Positions 27,611-36,364 of a stretch of DNA of 64,000 nt are shown in pieces. A program made the position numbers and the translations under genes. This DNA comes from Bacteroidales bacterium UBA5536 (GTDB lineage: Bacteria; Bacteroidota; Bacteroidia; Bacteroidales; F082). Where the stretch lies: positions 77,448 to 141,447 of the forward strand of contig DINQ01000021.1 in the NCBI GenBank assembly GCA_002426795.1, read 5' to 3'. Under the pieces are notes generated by a model that had not been told where the DNA came from, did no database searches, and saw only the letters and a list, made by a program, of their open reading frames with translations. Every line of letters starts with the position of its first letter. Positions within the stretch are counted from its first letter, which is position 1.

Positions 27611-28822
27611 ATGAAAGAAGTAAGTAACATTAAAGAAATAGTTTCATTAAAAGATGACAGAATTCAGTTGGCCAGATCGCTTAATTCTCTGAAAGTTAGA
27701 ATTGAGAAAGATAAATTTTTAATTGAGGGGAAAGAAGCTATTGAATGGGCAATTGATTCAGATATAGCAATCGACTATATTTTAGTTTCAAATAAGCAAT
27801 GCCATTTAGTTGAGAAATACCAGACTTACGATGTTTATCAAGTTTCTGAAGGATTGCTAAAAAAAGCCACAGATACAAATTATGTTATTCCAATTATTGC
27901 CGTAGGAAATCGAAAAAAGGAAATTGTAAACACAGACTTTTGTATTGTTTTGGATAACTTGAATGATTTCGGGAATATTGGCACCATTATACGTACATCA
28001 CATGCTTTTGGTATTCAAACGCTTATCAGCACGAAGTCCGACTTTGATTTATTTCATAGAAAAACAATTGATGCTTCAAGAGGCAGGGTGTTTAATACAC
28101 AACTAATGACCTTTCAGAGTCCTATTGACACAGTAAAATATCTTAGAAGCCATAATTTTCAAATTGTCACCACTTCACCGCATGGAACTCAGTTACAGTC
28201 AATGGTTAAGCTAGCTGATATGCCCGTAGCTTTGGTTGTTGGAAATGAAACCTTCGGCGCTTCGGAGGAACTAATAGAAAATGCTGATTATATTGTTCAG
28301 ATCCCAATGTATAGCGAGGTGGAAAGCCTAAATGTAGGCGTAGCAACAGGAATAAGTATTTATGAGTTAAAATTAAAACGAATATTAGGAATGATTGAAA
28401 AAAGCATTAAATCAACACTGGGCAGAGATATTAATGTGGCTGCCATGTTAATCAGGGAAGTAATAGATAAGGAACTAAAAAAAATATCTTTTCTTTCCAG
28501 TAATCAATTGGTGTTTATGATGGTTTTAAAATGTGATGGAACAATAAGTCTCAATGACTCGCAAAAGCAGTTTGGAATTCCTGATAACGAAATCGATGCT
28601 CACTTTCAGCCGTTGATAAAGAACAAATTGATAGCTATTGACGCTAATAACAATTATTTATTAACGGAGAGCGGAGCTGAAACAATTGGGAAATTATGGA
28701 CAATCATTGAAAATGCAGAGAAAGAGATATTAGCTGATTTTACTGATTATCAGAAGCAAGAACTAAAAAGCTTGTTGCAAAAAGTGATATCCAAATGTGA
28801 TCAAATTATTCAGCAAAAATGA
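27611..28822 (+). CDS. SpoU/TrmH-type RNA 2'-O-methyltransferase fused to a C-terminal winged-helix-like domain
   Basis: 403 aa. Residues about 1-250 are a SPOUT methyltransferase: a substrate-binding N-terminus (KFLIEGKEAIEWA), motif 1 DNLNDFGNIGTIIRTSHAFG (Asn122, Arg128), motif 2 VVGNETFGASEEL (Glu213) and motif 3 VESLNVGVATGISIYEL, so AdoMet knot and catalytic Arg are present. Residues about 265-400 are separate and helical, with LVFMMVLKCDGTISLNDSQK and PLIKNKLIAIDANNNYLLTE reading like a MarR/winged-helix. Relatives with this knot methylate 23S rRNA or tRNA; some give antibiotic resistance. The stop overlaps the next gene by 4 nt. The DNA is AT-rich. Confidence 0.8.
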   Translation: MKEVSNIKEIVSLKDDRIQLARSLNSLKVRIEKDKFLIEGKEAIEWAIDSDIAIDYILVSNKQCHLVEKYQTYDVYQVSEGLLKKATDTNYVIPIIAVGNRKKEIVNTDFCIVLDNLNDFGNIGTIIRTSHAFGIQTLISTKSDFDLFHRKTIDASRGRVFNTQLMTFQSPIDTVKYLRSHNFQIVTTSPHGTQLQSMVKLADMPVALVVGNETFGASEELIENADYIVQIPMYSEVESLNVGVATGISIYELKLKRILGMIEKSIKSTLGRDINVAAMLIREVIDKELKKISFLSSNQLVFMMVLKCDGTISLNDSQKQFGIPDNEIDAHFQPLIKNKLIAIDANNNYLLTESGAETIGKLWTIIENAEKEILADFTDYQKQELKSLLQKVISKCDQIIQQK

Positions 28823-29766
28823 AAGTACTGGTTATTGGCGTAGGAATAATTGGAACCATTTACGGTTGGGCCTTAAATGAAGCAGGTGTAGAGGTCATTC
28901 ATTTTGTCAGATCACCAAAACCTGATTTGACTAAATATGGAGCTAAACTTGACATTTTGGATGAGCGCAAAGGATACAAAAAGTATAACAAAACTACTTA
29001 TCCGATCAAAGTCATTAATAGTATTGAAAGTTCAATGAATTTTGATTTGGTGATCGTTCCTACAAATTGGTACCAAACAGAGCATGCGTTAAAATCTATC
29101 AAACCTAAATGCCCAAATTCATTTTATTACATGCTTACTTCCAATTGGACAGGTAAGGAAATCTTTGATAAAATTTTAACAAGAGATCAATATTTACTTG
29201 GTTATCCAGATGGAGGAGGTACAATTCGAAATGGCATTTATTGGACAAATATTGGCCAGGAGATTCATATCTCACAACCAGATGCTTTTAATATGGAAGG
29301 GTATAAACTTATTAGTGAAATCTTTTCCAAAGCCATGATTAAACTGGATGTTCAACAAAATATGCTCAATTGGCTGTGGGTCCACAACGCTGGCTCTATT
29401 GCAATTTCACTCGCCTTACAAAAACATAAAAATATTGAGAGATTTCTTGCAGACAAGAAATTATTAAAACAATCATTTTTGGCAACACGAGAATGTCTGG
29501 ATTTGTGTGAAAAGCGAGGTACATATTCGACTAAATATCCGGAGATCGCAGCTTTTAAGTGGCCACTTTGGCTATTGATACCCATGTTTAAATACAATAT
29601 TCGTCACAACGAAAGCATGAAAAGATATACAGCACACGGAGAATCAATGCCGATTGAGGATATTGCATATAATTATTATGACATTTTAAAGACTGCTAAA
29701 GAGTATAATCTAGAAATGCCACATTATAAAGCCCTGGAAGAAATATTAATAAATAGCAAAGGTTAA
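28819..29766 (+). CDS. Ketopantoate reductase-like (ApbA/PanE) NAD(P)-dependent dehydrogenase
   Basis: 315 aa. The N-terminal Rossmann motif is VLVIGVGIIGTIYGWALNEAG, with ApbA features afterwards (FDLVIVPTNWYQTEHAL) and a helical C-terminal domain with LNWLWVHNAGSIAISLAL. True PanE makes pantoate from ketopantoate; the divergent active-site region here makes that exact role uncertain. ATG 28819 overlaps the methyltransferase stop (ATGA), so the two are co-translated. That pairing is unexpected and is the main hint about function. AT-rich like its partner. Confidence 0.78.
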   Translation: MKVLVIGVGIIGTIYGWALNEAGVEVIHFVRSPKPDLTKYGAKLDILDERKGYKKYNKTTYPIKVINSIESSMNFDLVIVPTNWYQTEHALKSIKPKCPNSFYYMLTSNWTGKEIFDKILTRDQYLLGYPDGGGTIRNGIYWTNIGQEIHISQPDAFNMEGYKLISEIFSKAMIKLDVQQNMLNWLWVHNAGSIAISLALQKHKNIERFLADKKLLKQSFLATRECLDLCEKRGTYSTKYPEIAAFKWPLWLLIPMFKYNIRHNESMKRYTAHGESMPIEDIAYNYYDILKTAKEYNLEMPHYKALEEILINSKG

Positions 29767-30149
29767 TTTTAATGCTCAAAGAAAGCATGGTGAGCAAATT
29801 CAAAATTATCAATCAAATCTGCCAGTATAGCTAATTATTTCAGGGGTTTAAAAGAAATGTAGAATCCTTTGGAGTCGATATTTCTAATAGGAATGTTATT
29901 GCAAGCTGGAAAACAGCTGAAAAGGTATGTATTCGATGGAAAAATTGTAAAGGACAGATTTAATTAATAACATCCACAATACCAATATAATGTAGCTAGA
30001 CAGTACAATAATATGCAGATGCAATAGGGGTTTAGCTTGTAATTTATGCGTTTTAGTCTGCCCAATCGTTCGGATTGGTAGACAGAAAGTGCTAATAATC
30101 CAATTACAGGTATAGTAGCCCGTTTCAATTATAAATTTAAACAAATCAC
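29767..30149. other. 383-nt gene-free stretch
   Basis: AT-rich with no convincing coding frame. The minus-strand open frame at 29896-30144 has no start context or family and is not accepted. The only structure noted is the hairpin at 30056-30083. No consensus promoter was identified for the 30150 gene. Confidence 0.6.
30056..30083. other. Stable hairpin of unknown role
   Basis: GTCTGCCCAATC pairs with GATTGGTAGAC: 11 bp with one bulged C and a GTTCG loop. No T-run follows on either strand (the minus side continues TAAAACG), so it is not a simple terminator. It may be a structured leader 66 nt before the 30150 start. Confidence 0.4.
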
Positions 30150-31028
30150 ATGAAAAAATTCTTAGTAAATATATTCAAAATCATCACAATCACGGCAATC
30201 TATGCAATTGTTGTGATGGTTATTTCCGGCACGTTGATGTCAATGGGGTTTCAGTTTCCAGCCATGCAAACTAATGAGAACACAGCCTTGTATCAACTTC
30301 TGTTTGCCGCGTTGTTGTCTGCTATTTTTGCAAACTATATTGCCATCAGGTATCGCTATTTGACAAGAATGCAACTGTTACTCATACTGCTGTTTGTGTT
30401 GTTTCTGTCCAATATTTCCGTTGCAGTCGAAGGAAACATGTTTACCCCTTCACTGATAACCAGAGCTGTTTTATTGACACTCTTATTGCAACAGTTTCTG
30501 ATTGCTGTTCTGTTTTCTGTTTTCTCGGTACTTCTGCTAAAAAGCAAAACGTCAGGTCAAACTATAATGTCAGATGCAAACCGGCCTAATTTTCATTCAT
30601 CCAATATCCTGATCAAGTTAATTCTTTGTGGCCTGACGTATATGTTGATGTATTACAGCTGGGGGTGGCTGAATTACAACATTTTTACGAAGCCTTTTTA
30701 CGATGCCGGAATTGCCGGCCTTGAGGTACCTGATTCGATGATGCTGGTTAAAAATATTTTCTTCAGAGGCCTCTTGATCACACTTTCCATCGTGCCATTT
30801 TTGCTTTTTGTAAAGCCTTATAAAAGCTTTAAGATGCTTGAGATTGGTGCTGTACTTTTTGTTTTTGGTGGACTTTTACCTCTCTCGTTAATGTTCGATA
30901 CCTTTCCGATGCCGTTTATTCTTTATAGTCTGGTTGAAATTTTACTTCAAAACTTCCTGACAGGTTTATTTATCTATTTCATCTACCACAACGATCGTTG
31001 GTTGCCAATAATGATCCAGCAGGGTTAG
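30150..31028 (+). CDS. Multi-pass membrane protein of unknown function
   Basis: 292 aa with about eight hydrophobic segments (ITITAIYAIVVMVISGTLMS, LYQLLFAALLSAIFANYIAI, LLLILLFVLFLSNIS and others). A charged loop in the middle (KSKTSGQTIMSDANRPNFHS) divides the protein into two four-helix halves. No known family was recognised. The long gap after it (268 nt) contains a TATCTTTA box near 31191 that may serve the next gene. Confidence 0.7.
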   Translation: MKKFLVNIFKIITITAIYAIVVMVISGTLMSMGFQFPAMQTNENTALYQLLFAALLSAIFANYIAIRYRYLTRMQLLLILLFVLFLSNISVAVEGNMFTPSLITRAVLLTLLLQQFLIAVLFSVFSVLLLKSKTSGQTIMSDANRPNFHSSNILIKLILCGLTYMLMYYSWGWLNYNIFTKPFYDAGIAGLEVPDSMMLVKNIFFRGLLITLSIVPFLLFVKPYKSFKMLEIGAVLFVFGGLLPLSLMFDTFPMPFILYSLVEILLQNFLTGLFIYFIYHNDRWLPIMIQQG

Positions 31029-31296
31029 AAAACTTTTCCGCAAATTTTTTTTCATTTTCTGTATTGTCTTACTTTTGAGAGTAGGCTATTGCTACTCAAG
31101 TGTAAATTGATCATTAGTTTATTACTCTTTTGTTGCATTAAAATGCCAATTTACGAGTTTATCGAGCAACGTTACACTGCTTGCTTTTTTCTATCTTTAC
31201 ATAAGCAATATATCGAATATGAATGCTATTTATAAACTGCTTGTTCATGATAGATTAGAACGCAATATTAACGCACAGTCATAACAAATCATTAAA

Positions 31297-32238
31297 ATGA
31301 AATACAGAAAGTACACTCATCCCTCTGTTCAGGTTTCAGAGTTTGGCCTGGGCGCCTGGCAACTGGGCGAAAATGCTGGTTGGAAAAATATGACGGAGCA
31401 GGAAGCTATTAACATGGTTCACAAAGCTTTGGATGTTGGTGTCAATTTTTTTGATACGGCACCTATCTATGGTTTGGGAACCAGCGAAAGCAGATTGGGC
31501 AAAGCATTGAAAGGATTGTCGAGAGACCGCTTTGTTATCAACACCAAATTTGGCCATGGTGTAACCGGAGAAACAGATTACAGTGCAGGAAGCATCCGCA
31601 AGTCGCTCGAAGGCAGTTTGCGGCGATTGAATCTGGACATGATCGATTCACTCATTATCCACAATCCTCCGATGGAAATGCTTGATGGCAAAAAGAATGA
31701 CCAGTACGAACTGCTCGAAAGATTGATCGAAGAAGGAAAAATAAAAGCCTATGGGGCGTCGCTAGATACTTACGACGAGATGAAATTATTCATAGAGACC
31801 ACAAATGGAAAAGTGATCGAGGCATTTTTCAATATCCTGCACCAGGACGCTGCAAGAGCTTTTGAATTGGCCAAACAGCAGGATGTGGCCATTGTTGTTA
31901 AAATTCCACTCGATTCAGGCTGGCTTTCAGGAAAATATAATGAACAAAGCACTTTCAACGATGTTCGTGGCAGGTGGTCACAAAACGATATTCAAACCAG
32001 AGCACGACTTGTAGAGCGAGTGAAACAAATCGTTGGTCAAGAAATGAAACTGTCGCATGCCGCCCTGGCATTTTGCCTCGCTTACGATGCTGTTTCAACG
32101 ATCATTCCCGGCAATACAAGCATCAGTCAGCTTAATGATAACCTGCAATGCCTCAAGAAACCGCTTTCGCAGCAGACAGTGAAGGCACTGGAAATGTTTT
32201 ACGAAATGGAAGTAAAGCAATTTCAACTTCCGTGGTAG
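31297..32238 (+). CDS. Aldo/keto reductase
   Basis: 313 aa. Motifs: LGAWQLGE at the start, VNFFDTAPIYGLGTSESRLGKAL (Asp, Tyr; quoted in part), VINTKFGHG (Lys), LIIHNPP (His) and the cofactor-binding end STIIPGNTSISQLNDN. It is a cytoplasmic NAD(P)H-dependent reductase of the sugar/aldose-reductase type. The next gene, a Gfo/Idh oxidoreductase, begins 71 nt later, and the two together could act on sugars or polyols, but no substrate is shown. Confidence 0.87.
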   Translation: MKYRKYTHPSVQVSEFGLGAWQLGENAGWKNMTEQEAINMVHKALDVGVNFFDTAPIYGLGTSESRLGKALKGLSRDRFVINTKFGHGVTGETDYSAGSIRKSLEGSLRRLNLDMIDSLIIHNPPMEMLDGKKNDQYELLERLIEEGKIKAYGASLDTYDEMKLFIETTNGKVIEAFFNILHQDAARAFELAKQQDVAIVVKIPLDSGWLSGKYNEQSTFNDVRGRWSQNDIQTRARLVERVKQIVGQEMKLSHAALAFCLAYDAVSTIIPGNTSISQLNDNLQCLKKPLSQQTVKALEMFYEMEVKQFQLPW

Positions 32239-32309
32239 AAACAAATTGAATTGAAATAACCTAATTTAGCAATGTTAACAGCATCATTTTAAGAATTAAC
32301 AAGGAATCC

Positions 32310-33305
32310 ATGTCGCGCAAAAAAATCAAATGGGGAATTCTCGGCTTGGGGGAAATTGCTGCCAGGCTGGCTTCTGACCTGCTGTTGTCAGACCAATCTG
32401 AACTGCTTGCGGTGGCTTCGAGAGATGGGGATAAGGCAGCTCAATTTGCAGTTAAATACCAGGCAAAAAGATATTATAACAATTATGCTGAACTGGCAAC
32501 TGATCCTGAAATTGATGTTGTATATATCGCAACTCCGCATGTGTTTCATTTTGAGCAGACTTTGATGTGTCTGCAACAAGGCAAAAATGTGCTGTGCGAG
32601 AAACCACTTGGCATGAACAGCGGACAAATCAAAATCATGATGGATGAAGCCCGCAAACGGTCGTTATTTTTGATGGAAGGACTCTGGACAAAGTTCATTC
32701 CTGCAACCAGAAAACTGCTTGATTTACTGGAACAAAAAGCCATCGGCGAACTTCTGTTTCTGCATGCCGACTTCGGATTCAAAGGCCATTTCGATCCCGA
32801 AAGCAGGGTTTTTAACAAGGAATTGGGTGCAGGGTCATTGCTTGATATTGGCATTTACCCGATCTACCTGAGTTTACTTGCGCTTGGTCAACCAACCGAA
32901 ATCAAAGCGATTGCGCGCATGACAGAGACAGCCATCGACAGTTATTGCGCCATACTTGCCAGCTTCAAGGGTGGGGGAAAAGCCATGCTGGAATCCACGA
33001 TTGAAACAGACACACCCACTGAAGCCATCATTTATGGGACTGAAGGAAGCCTCAAACTGCACAGCAGGTTCCACCACAGCGAGAGAATTACCCTGACGAA
33101 AAACGACAATGAAACCGACTTTGTATTACCCTATAAAGGAAATGGCTATTTACATGAAATTGAGGAAGTGGAAAGTTGTCTCTTGCAGGGCAAAACAGAA
33201 AGTGCCCTCGTGCCGCTGCAAACAAGCCTTAAGCTAACAGCAGTGATGGATCGCGTCAGGAAAGAAATCGGACTGGTTTACGATGCAGATATAAACCAAC
33301 AATAA
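32310..33305 (+). CDS. Gfo/Idh/MocA family oxidoreductase
   Basis: 331 aa. The N-terminal Rossmann fold is KWGILGLGEIAARLASDLL, with IDVVYIATPHVFHF and the signature CEKPLG. The C-terminal alpha/beta domain has GAGSLLDIGIYPIYLSL, where Asp and His-equivalent positions shape the sugar site. NAD(P)-dependent dehydrogenases of this family act on sugars, inositols or similar. It closes with a Cys-containing helix. The following YdeI gene starts 9 nt after its stop. Confidence 0.87.
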   Translation: MSRKKIKWGILGLGEIAARLASDLLLSDQSELLAVASRDGDKAAQFAVKYQAKRYYNNYAELATDPEIDVVYIATPHVFHFEQTLMCLQQGKNVLCEKPLGMNSGQIKIMMDEARKRSLFLMEGLWTKFIPATRKLLDLLEQKAIGELLFLHADFGFKGHFDPESRVFNKELGAGSLLDIGIYPIYLSLLALGQPTEIKAIARMTETAIDSYCAILASFKGGGKAMLESTIETDTPTEAIIYGTEGSLKLHSRFHHSERITLTKNDNETDFVLPYKGNGYLHEIEEVESCLLQGKTESALVPLQTSLKLTAVMDRVRKEIGLVYDADINQQ

Positions 33306-33314
33306 CATTAAAAC

Positions 33315-33896
33315 ATGAATCCAGAAGTTGATAAATACCTCGCCAGGGCCAAAATTTGGCAGGCGGAAATGCAACTGCTACAGGAACTACTACTTGAATG
33401 TGGTTTAACAGAAGCGCTTAAATGGAGCAAGCCCTGCTATAGCTTTGAGGGCAAGAATATTGCTATCATCCAGGGATTCAAATCATATTTGGCAATCCTG
33501 TTTTTCAAAGGCGTTCTGCTGAGCGATCCTGAAAAAATACTTGTAAAGACAGGTGAAAACACGCAAGTGGGACGTCAAATTCGCTTTAAAAATGTACAGC
33601 AAGTCAATGATTTAAAATCAGTGGTGAAAAGCTATGTTTTTGAAGCCATAGCAATAGAGAAGGCCGGACTGGAACCTGAACTTCCAAAACCGAAAGACCT
33701 TCTCCTGCCAAAGGAATTACTTGAAGCTTTTGCTGCTCATCCTTCACTAAAACAAGCATTTACAGCTTTAACTCCTGGCCGCCAAAGAGCGTATCATATT
33801 TATTTTTCTTCGGCAAAGCAACCACAAACACGTCGCAGCCGCATCGAAAAATGTATGCCGGATATCATGTCTGGCAAAGGTCTAAATGATCTGTAA
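33315..33896 (+). CDS. YdeI/OmpD-associated family protein (DUF1801 + OmdA)
   Basis: 193 aa. N-terminal DUF1801-like part: LTEALKWSKPCYSFEGKNI and LAILFFKGVLLSDPEKIL. C-terminal OmdA part: LPKELLEAFAAHPSLKQAF, LTPGRQRAYHIYFSSAKQPQT and RIEKCM. This is the usual YdeI arrangement at the usual length. The family is soluble and of unclear function (linked to peptide resistance in some bacteria by name only). It is probably co-transcribed with the upstream Gfo/Idh gene. Confidence 0.85.
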   Translation: MNPEVDKYLARAKIWQAEMQLLQELLLECGLTEALKWSKPCYSFEGKNIAIIQGFKSYLAILFFKGVLLSDPEKILVKTGENTQVGRQIRFKNVQQVNDLKSVVKSYVFEAIAIEKAGLEPELPKPKDLLLPKELLEAFAAHPSLKQAFTALTPGRQRAYHIYFSSAKQPQTRRSRIEKCMPDIMSGKGLNDL

Positions 33897-34083
33897 CTAT
33901 CGAGGGTAAAGGATTTTTGAAGGAAGATTCTGTTATTTAACCGGAGAGGGATCAGAAGTATATTTTGAAACTAAAAATGTTTTTTGGCCGACCCGATTGA
34001 TTATCTTTGTTTAAAAGCGGAATTATAATAAAAGTGCAATAAGCCAGTAAAAGCAACCATCATCTTGGCCTGGTAGTGAACTC

Positions 34084-34716
34084 ATGAAAGAGCTGATCAA
34101 AAAAATATTTTTTCCATTTACCTTGCTAACGGCTCTTTTGCTGATCTCTGTTGCCTATACCTTCATCGCAATTTACATTGCTCTTGCTGGTCCGGCAGAG
34201 GCCGCTATTTATGCAGCCATTGCTATCCCCATCAGTTTGGTATTGACGATTCTGTATTTGGCAGAAAGGATGCTTCTGCGTCGGTTCTCCTATGTGAAAG
34301 TATTACTCGCCGAAGCGATGCTGATTTGTTTTCTTTATTTTGTACATTCATATCAAAACCGATCGATCCAAATCCGTTTTCAAACGCGGCAAGATGCTGT
34401 GCTCGTGCTGTTTGATACCAATGAAAATTCAATACAAACGCCCGCAAGGAAGGGCATATTTTCCAAAGAACTGATCGTTGACACGAACATTTTACACCTG
34501 AAACCGTCAATGGCTAAGCAAGAAAGGTTGAGCATGATCTGGCCGGAAAGCTGGCCGCGTTACGCTGTTGAAAATGGATTTCTTCTCAAAAATGGTGATA
34601 GCATTCAATATTACTTTTCGACCAGCAAAATACTTGATAAAGCTTATTACCGGAACCCTGAAGCATACATCGACAGCATCTTTCGCCTGCAAGCTACTTT
34701 ACAAAGCTTGCAATGA
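34084..34716 (+). CDS. Hypothetical membrane-anchored protein
   Basis: 210 aa. Three hydrophobic segments occupy residues about 10-95 (FTLLTALLLISVAYTFIAIY, AAIAIPISLVLTILYLA, LLAEAMLICFLYFVHSY). The rest is a soluble beta-rich domain, probably extracytoplasmic (AVLVLFDTNENSIQTPARKG, MIWPESWPRYAVENGF). No family was recognised. A TATCTTTG box at 34002-34009, about 75 nt upstream, is a plausible promoter. Confidence 0.68.
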   Translation: MKELIKKIFFPFTLLTALLLISVAYTFIAIYIALAGPAEAAIYAAIAIPISLVLTILYLAERMLLRRFSYVKVLLAEAMLICFLYFVHSYQNRSIQIRFQTRQDAVLVLFDTNENSIQTPARKGIFSKELIVDTNILHLKPSMAKQERLSMIWPESWPRYAVENGFLLKNGDSIQYYFSTSKILDKAYYRNPEAYIDSIFRLQATLQSLQ

Positions 34717-34818
34717 TAACCGGACCATGCCATTCAATTTTTCGTTTACAAATGGATTGACAAAAAGTTTTACTTTAGCGAATGAAACGCACACTATCCG
34801 GAAAACCAACTTACACCA

Positions 34819-35964
34819 ATGGACAAGAAGCTTACATTTTTTACAAGTATCCTGTTTTTTCTGTTTTTCACAACAAATGCTCAGCAAACGCTGAATCAGA
34901 CCATCATGGTCGATGGTGTCAGTCGGTCTTACATTCTTTATATACCAGCTACTTACGATGGAAACTCAGCCGTACCGCTGGTGTTTAATTACCATGGATT
35001 TACAATGTCAGCCACCGAACAGATGAATGTCTGTGATATGCGTCCTGTGGCTGATACAGCAAATTTCCTTTTGGTTTATCCACAGGGTTCTCTCTTTTTT
35101 GGTTTTCCGCACTGGAACGTAGGTTCCTGGACAGCAGGCAGCACTGCTGACGATCTGGGATTTACAGCAGCCATGATTGATACGCTGGCCGAAAACTATA
35201 ACATTAACCAGCAAAGGGTTTATGCTTGCGGTTATTCCAATGGAGGCTATTTTAGCTTCGAGCTGGCTTGTCAGCTTAGCGACCGCATTGCGGCAGTTGC
35301 TGCAGTTGCCGGCACTATGAGCACAGAAACCTTTACGGCCTGCAATCCGATGCACCCCATGCCTGTGATGACCATACACGGCACTGCCGACGGTACGGTA
35401 AGCTACAATGGCGGAACGCCACTAAATTCGCTGTCGCAGGCTGCTATGATTGCTTATTGGGTTGATTTTAACAATACCGAAGCCATTCCTGTAATAATTG
35501 ATATACCCGACCTAAACACCACTGATGGCAGCACTGTGCAATACCAGACATATCAAAATGGCGATAGTTGCACAGCTGTTGATCATTACAAGGTCAATGG
35601 TGGCGGACACGATTGGCCTGGTTCTTTCGGAAATATGGATATTGATGCCAGCAGCCTGATTTGGAACTTCGTTTCGAAATATGACCTAAACGGGCTCATC
35701 AACTGCAACATCACCAGCTTGAATGAGTCACTTGCCCATGCAGAGAAAATCAGTTTGTATCCAAACCCAGCATCTGATTTTATGACTTTGAAAAGCACTT
35801 CAGGCGAAAGGCAAAAGTATTGGATTTACAATACCTTAGGTGCAGTTGTGATTTCAGGAGAAACAAATGCCAACGAACACCTCATTGATGTGTCAAACTT
35901 GCCCGCAAGCATTTACTTCATGAGAACGGGAGAAAACACTTTGAAATTTATCATCAAGAGGTAG
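34819..35964 (+). CDS. PHB-depolymerase-like (LpqC/esterase) enzyme with T9SS sorting domain
   Basis: 381 aa with a signal peptide ending at TTNAQ. The catalytic domain (about 25-300) is of the poly(3-hydroxybutyrate) depolymerase/feruloyl esterase type: VPLVFNYHGFTMSATEQ, LLVYPQGS, nucleophile Ser140 in ACGYSNGGYFS, Asp in IHGTADGTV, and His in NGGGHDWPG. The final 75 residues are a type A T9SS sorting domain (ISLYPNPASDFMTLKS and ending FIIKR), so the enzyme is secreted through the type IX system and probably surface-linked. Substrate could be an acylated polysaccharide or a polyester; not decided by the sequence. Confidence 0.87.
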   Translation: MDKKLTFFTSILFFLFFTTNAQQTLNQTIMVDGVSRSYILYIPATYDGNSAVPLVFNYHGFTMSATEQMNVCDMRPVADTANFLLVYPQGSLFFGFPHWNVGSWTAGSTADDLGFTAAMIDTLAENYNINQQRVYACGYSNGGYFSFELACQLSDRIAAVAAVAGTMSTETFTACNPMHPMPVMTIHGTADGTVSYNGGTPLNSLSQAAMIAYWVDFNNTEAIPVIIDIPDLNTTDGSTVQYQTYQNGDSCTAVDHYKVNGGGHDWPGSFGNMDIDASSLIWNFVSKYDLNGLINCNITSLNESLAHAEKISLYPNPASDFMTLKSTSGERQKYWIYNTLGAVVISGETNANEHLIDVSNLPASIYFMRTGENTLKFIIKR

Positions 35965-36053
35965 AAATGTCGATTGTTGATTGGTTTTCCTCAGATACAT
36001 AATGAACGTCAAAAGATAATTCTAATTTTAGCAACAGATTAATTGATAACAGT

Positions 36054-36341
36054 ATGACAGCAGAAATTATAGCAGCAAAACGCAGAAAAATCATCAAACG
36101 CTTCATTAGTGCAGGTGCAATTTCAGCCCAGACTGCCCAATCAAAGGAAGAACTCAGGCTGCACAACAGACTCTTGTGGGCCAGACTCCTGAAAAGCGGC
36201 GTCATCGTTGAATCAAAGGGTAAGTTTTATCTGGATAAAAAAAGACTAGAGGAGGTGCAGGAAAGAAGAAAAAGAATGCTGATTCCGCTGGTTATCGGTT
36301 TGGTTTTACTTTTTTTTACACTCTTCTACTTGCTCAAATAA
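36054..36341 (+). CDS. Small membrane protein with basic N-terminal region, unknown
   Basis: 95 aa. A basic helical part (AEIIAAKRRKIIKRFISAGA) and RLHNRLLWARLLKSGVIVES resemble a small winged or helical nucleic-acid-like fold. A C-terminal single membrane helix (LIPLVIGLVLLFFTLFYLL) anchors it. No family was recognised. The pentapeptide protein starts 23 nt downstream, so co-transcription is likely. Confidence 0.65.
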   Translation: MTAEIIAAKRRKIIKRFISAGAISAQTAQSKEELRLHNRLLWARLLKSGVIVESKGKFYLDKKRLEEVQERRKRMLIPLVIGLVLLFFTLFYLLK

Positions 36342-36364
36342 TGACGTATTAAAGTTGAATTTGC

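Noticed and set aside
30056..30083. tRNA arm or terminator
   Set aside because: No cloverleaf can be formed around the hairpin and there is no T-run on either strand.
29896..30144. 82-aa hydrophobic open frame on the minus strand
   Set aside because: AT-rich DNA gives such frames by chance; no start context, partner or family was seen.
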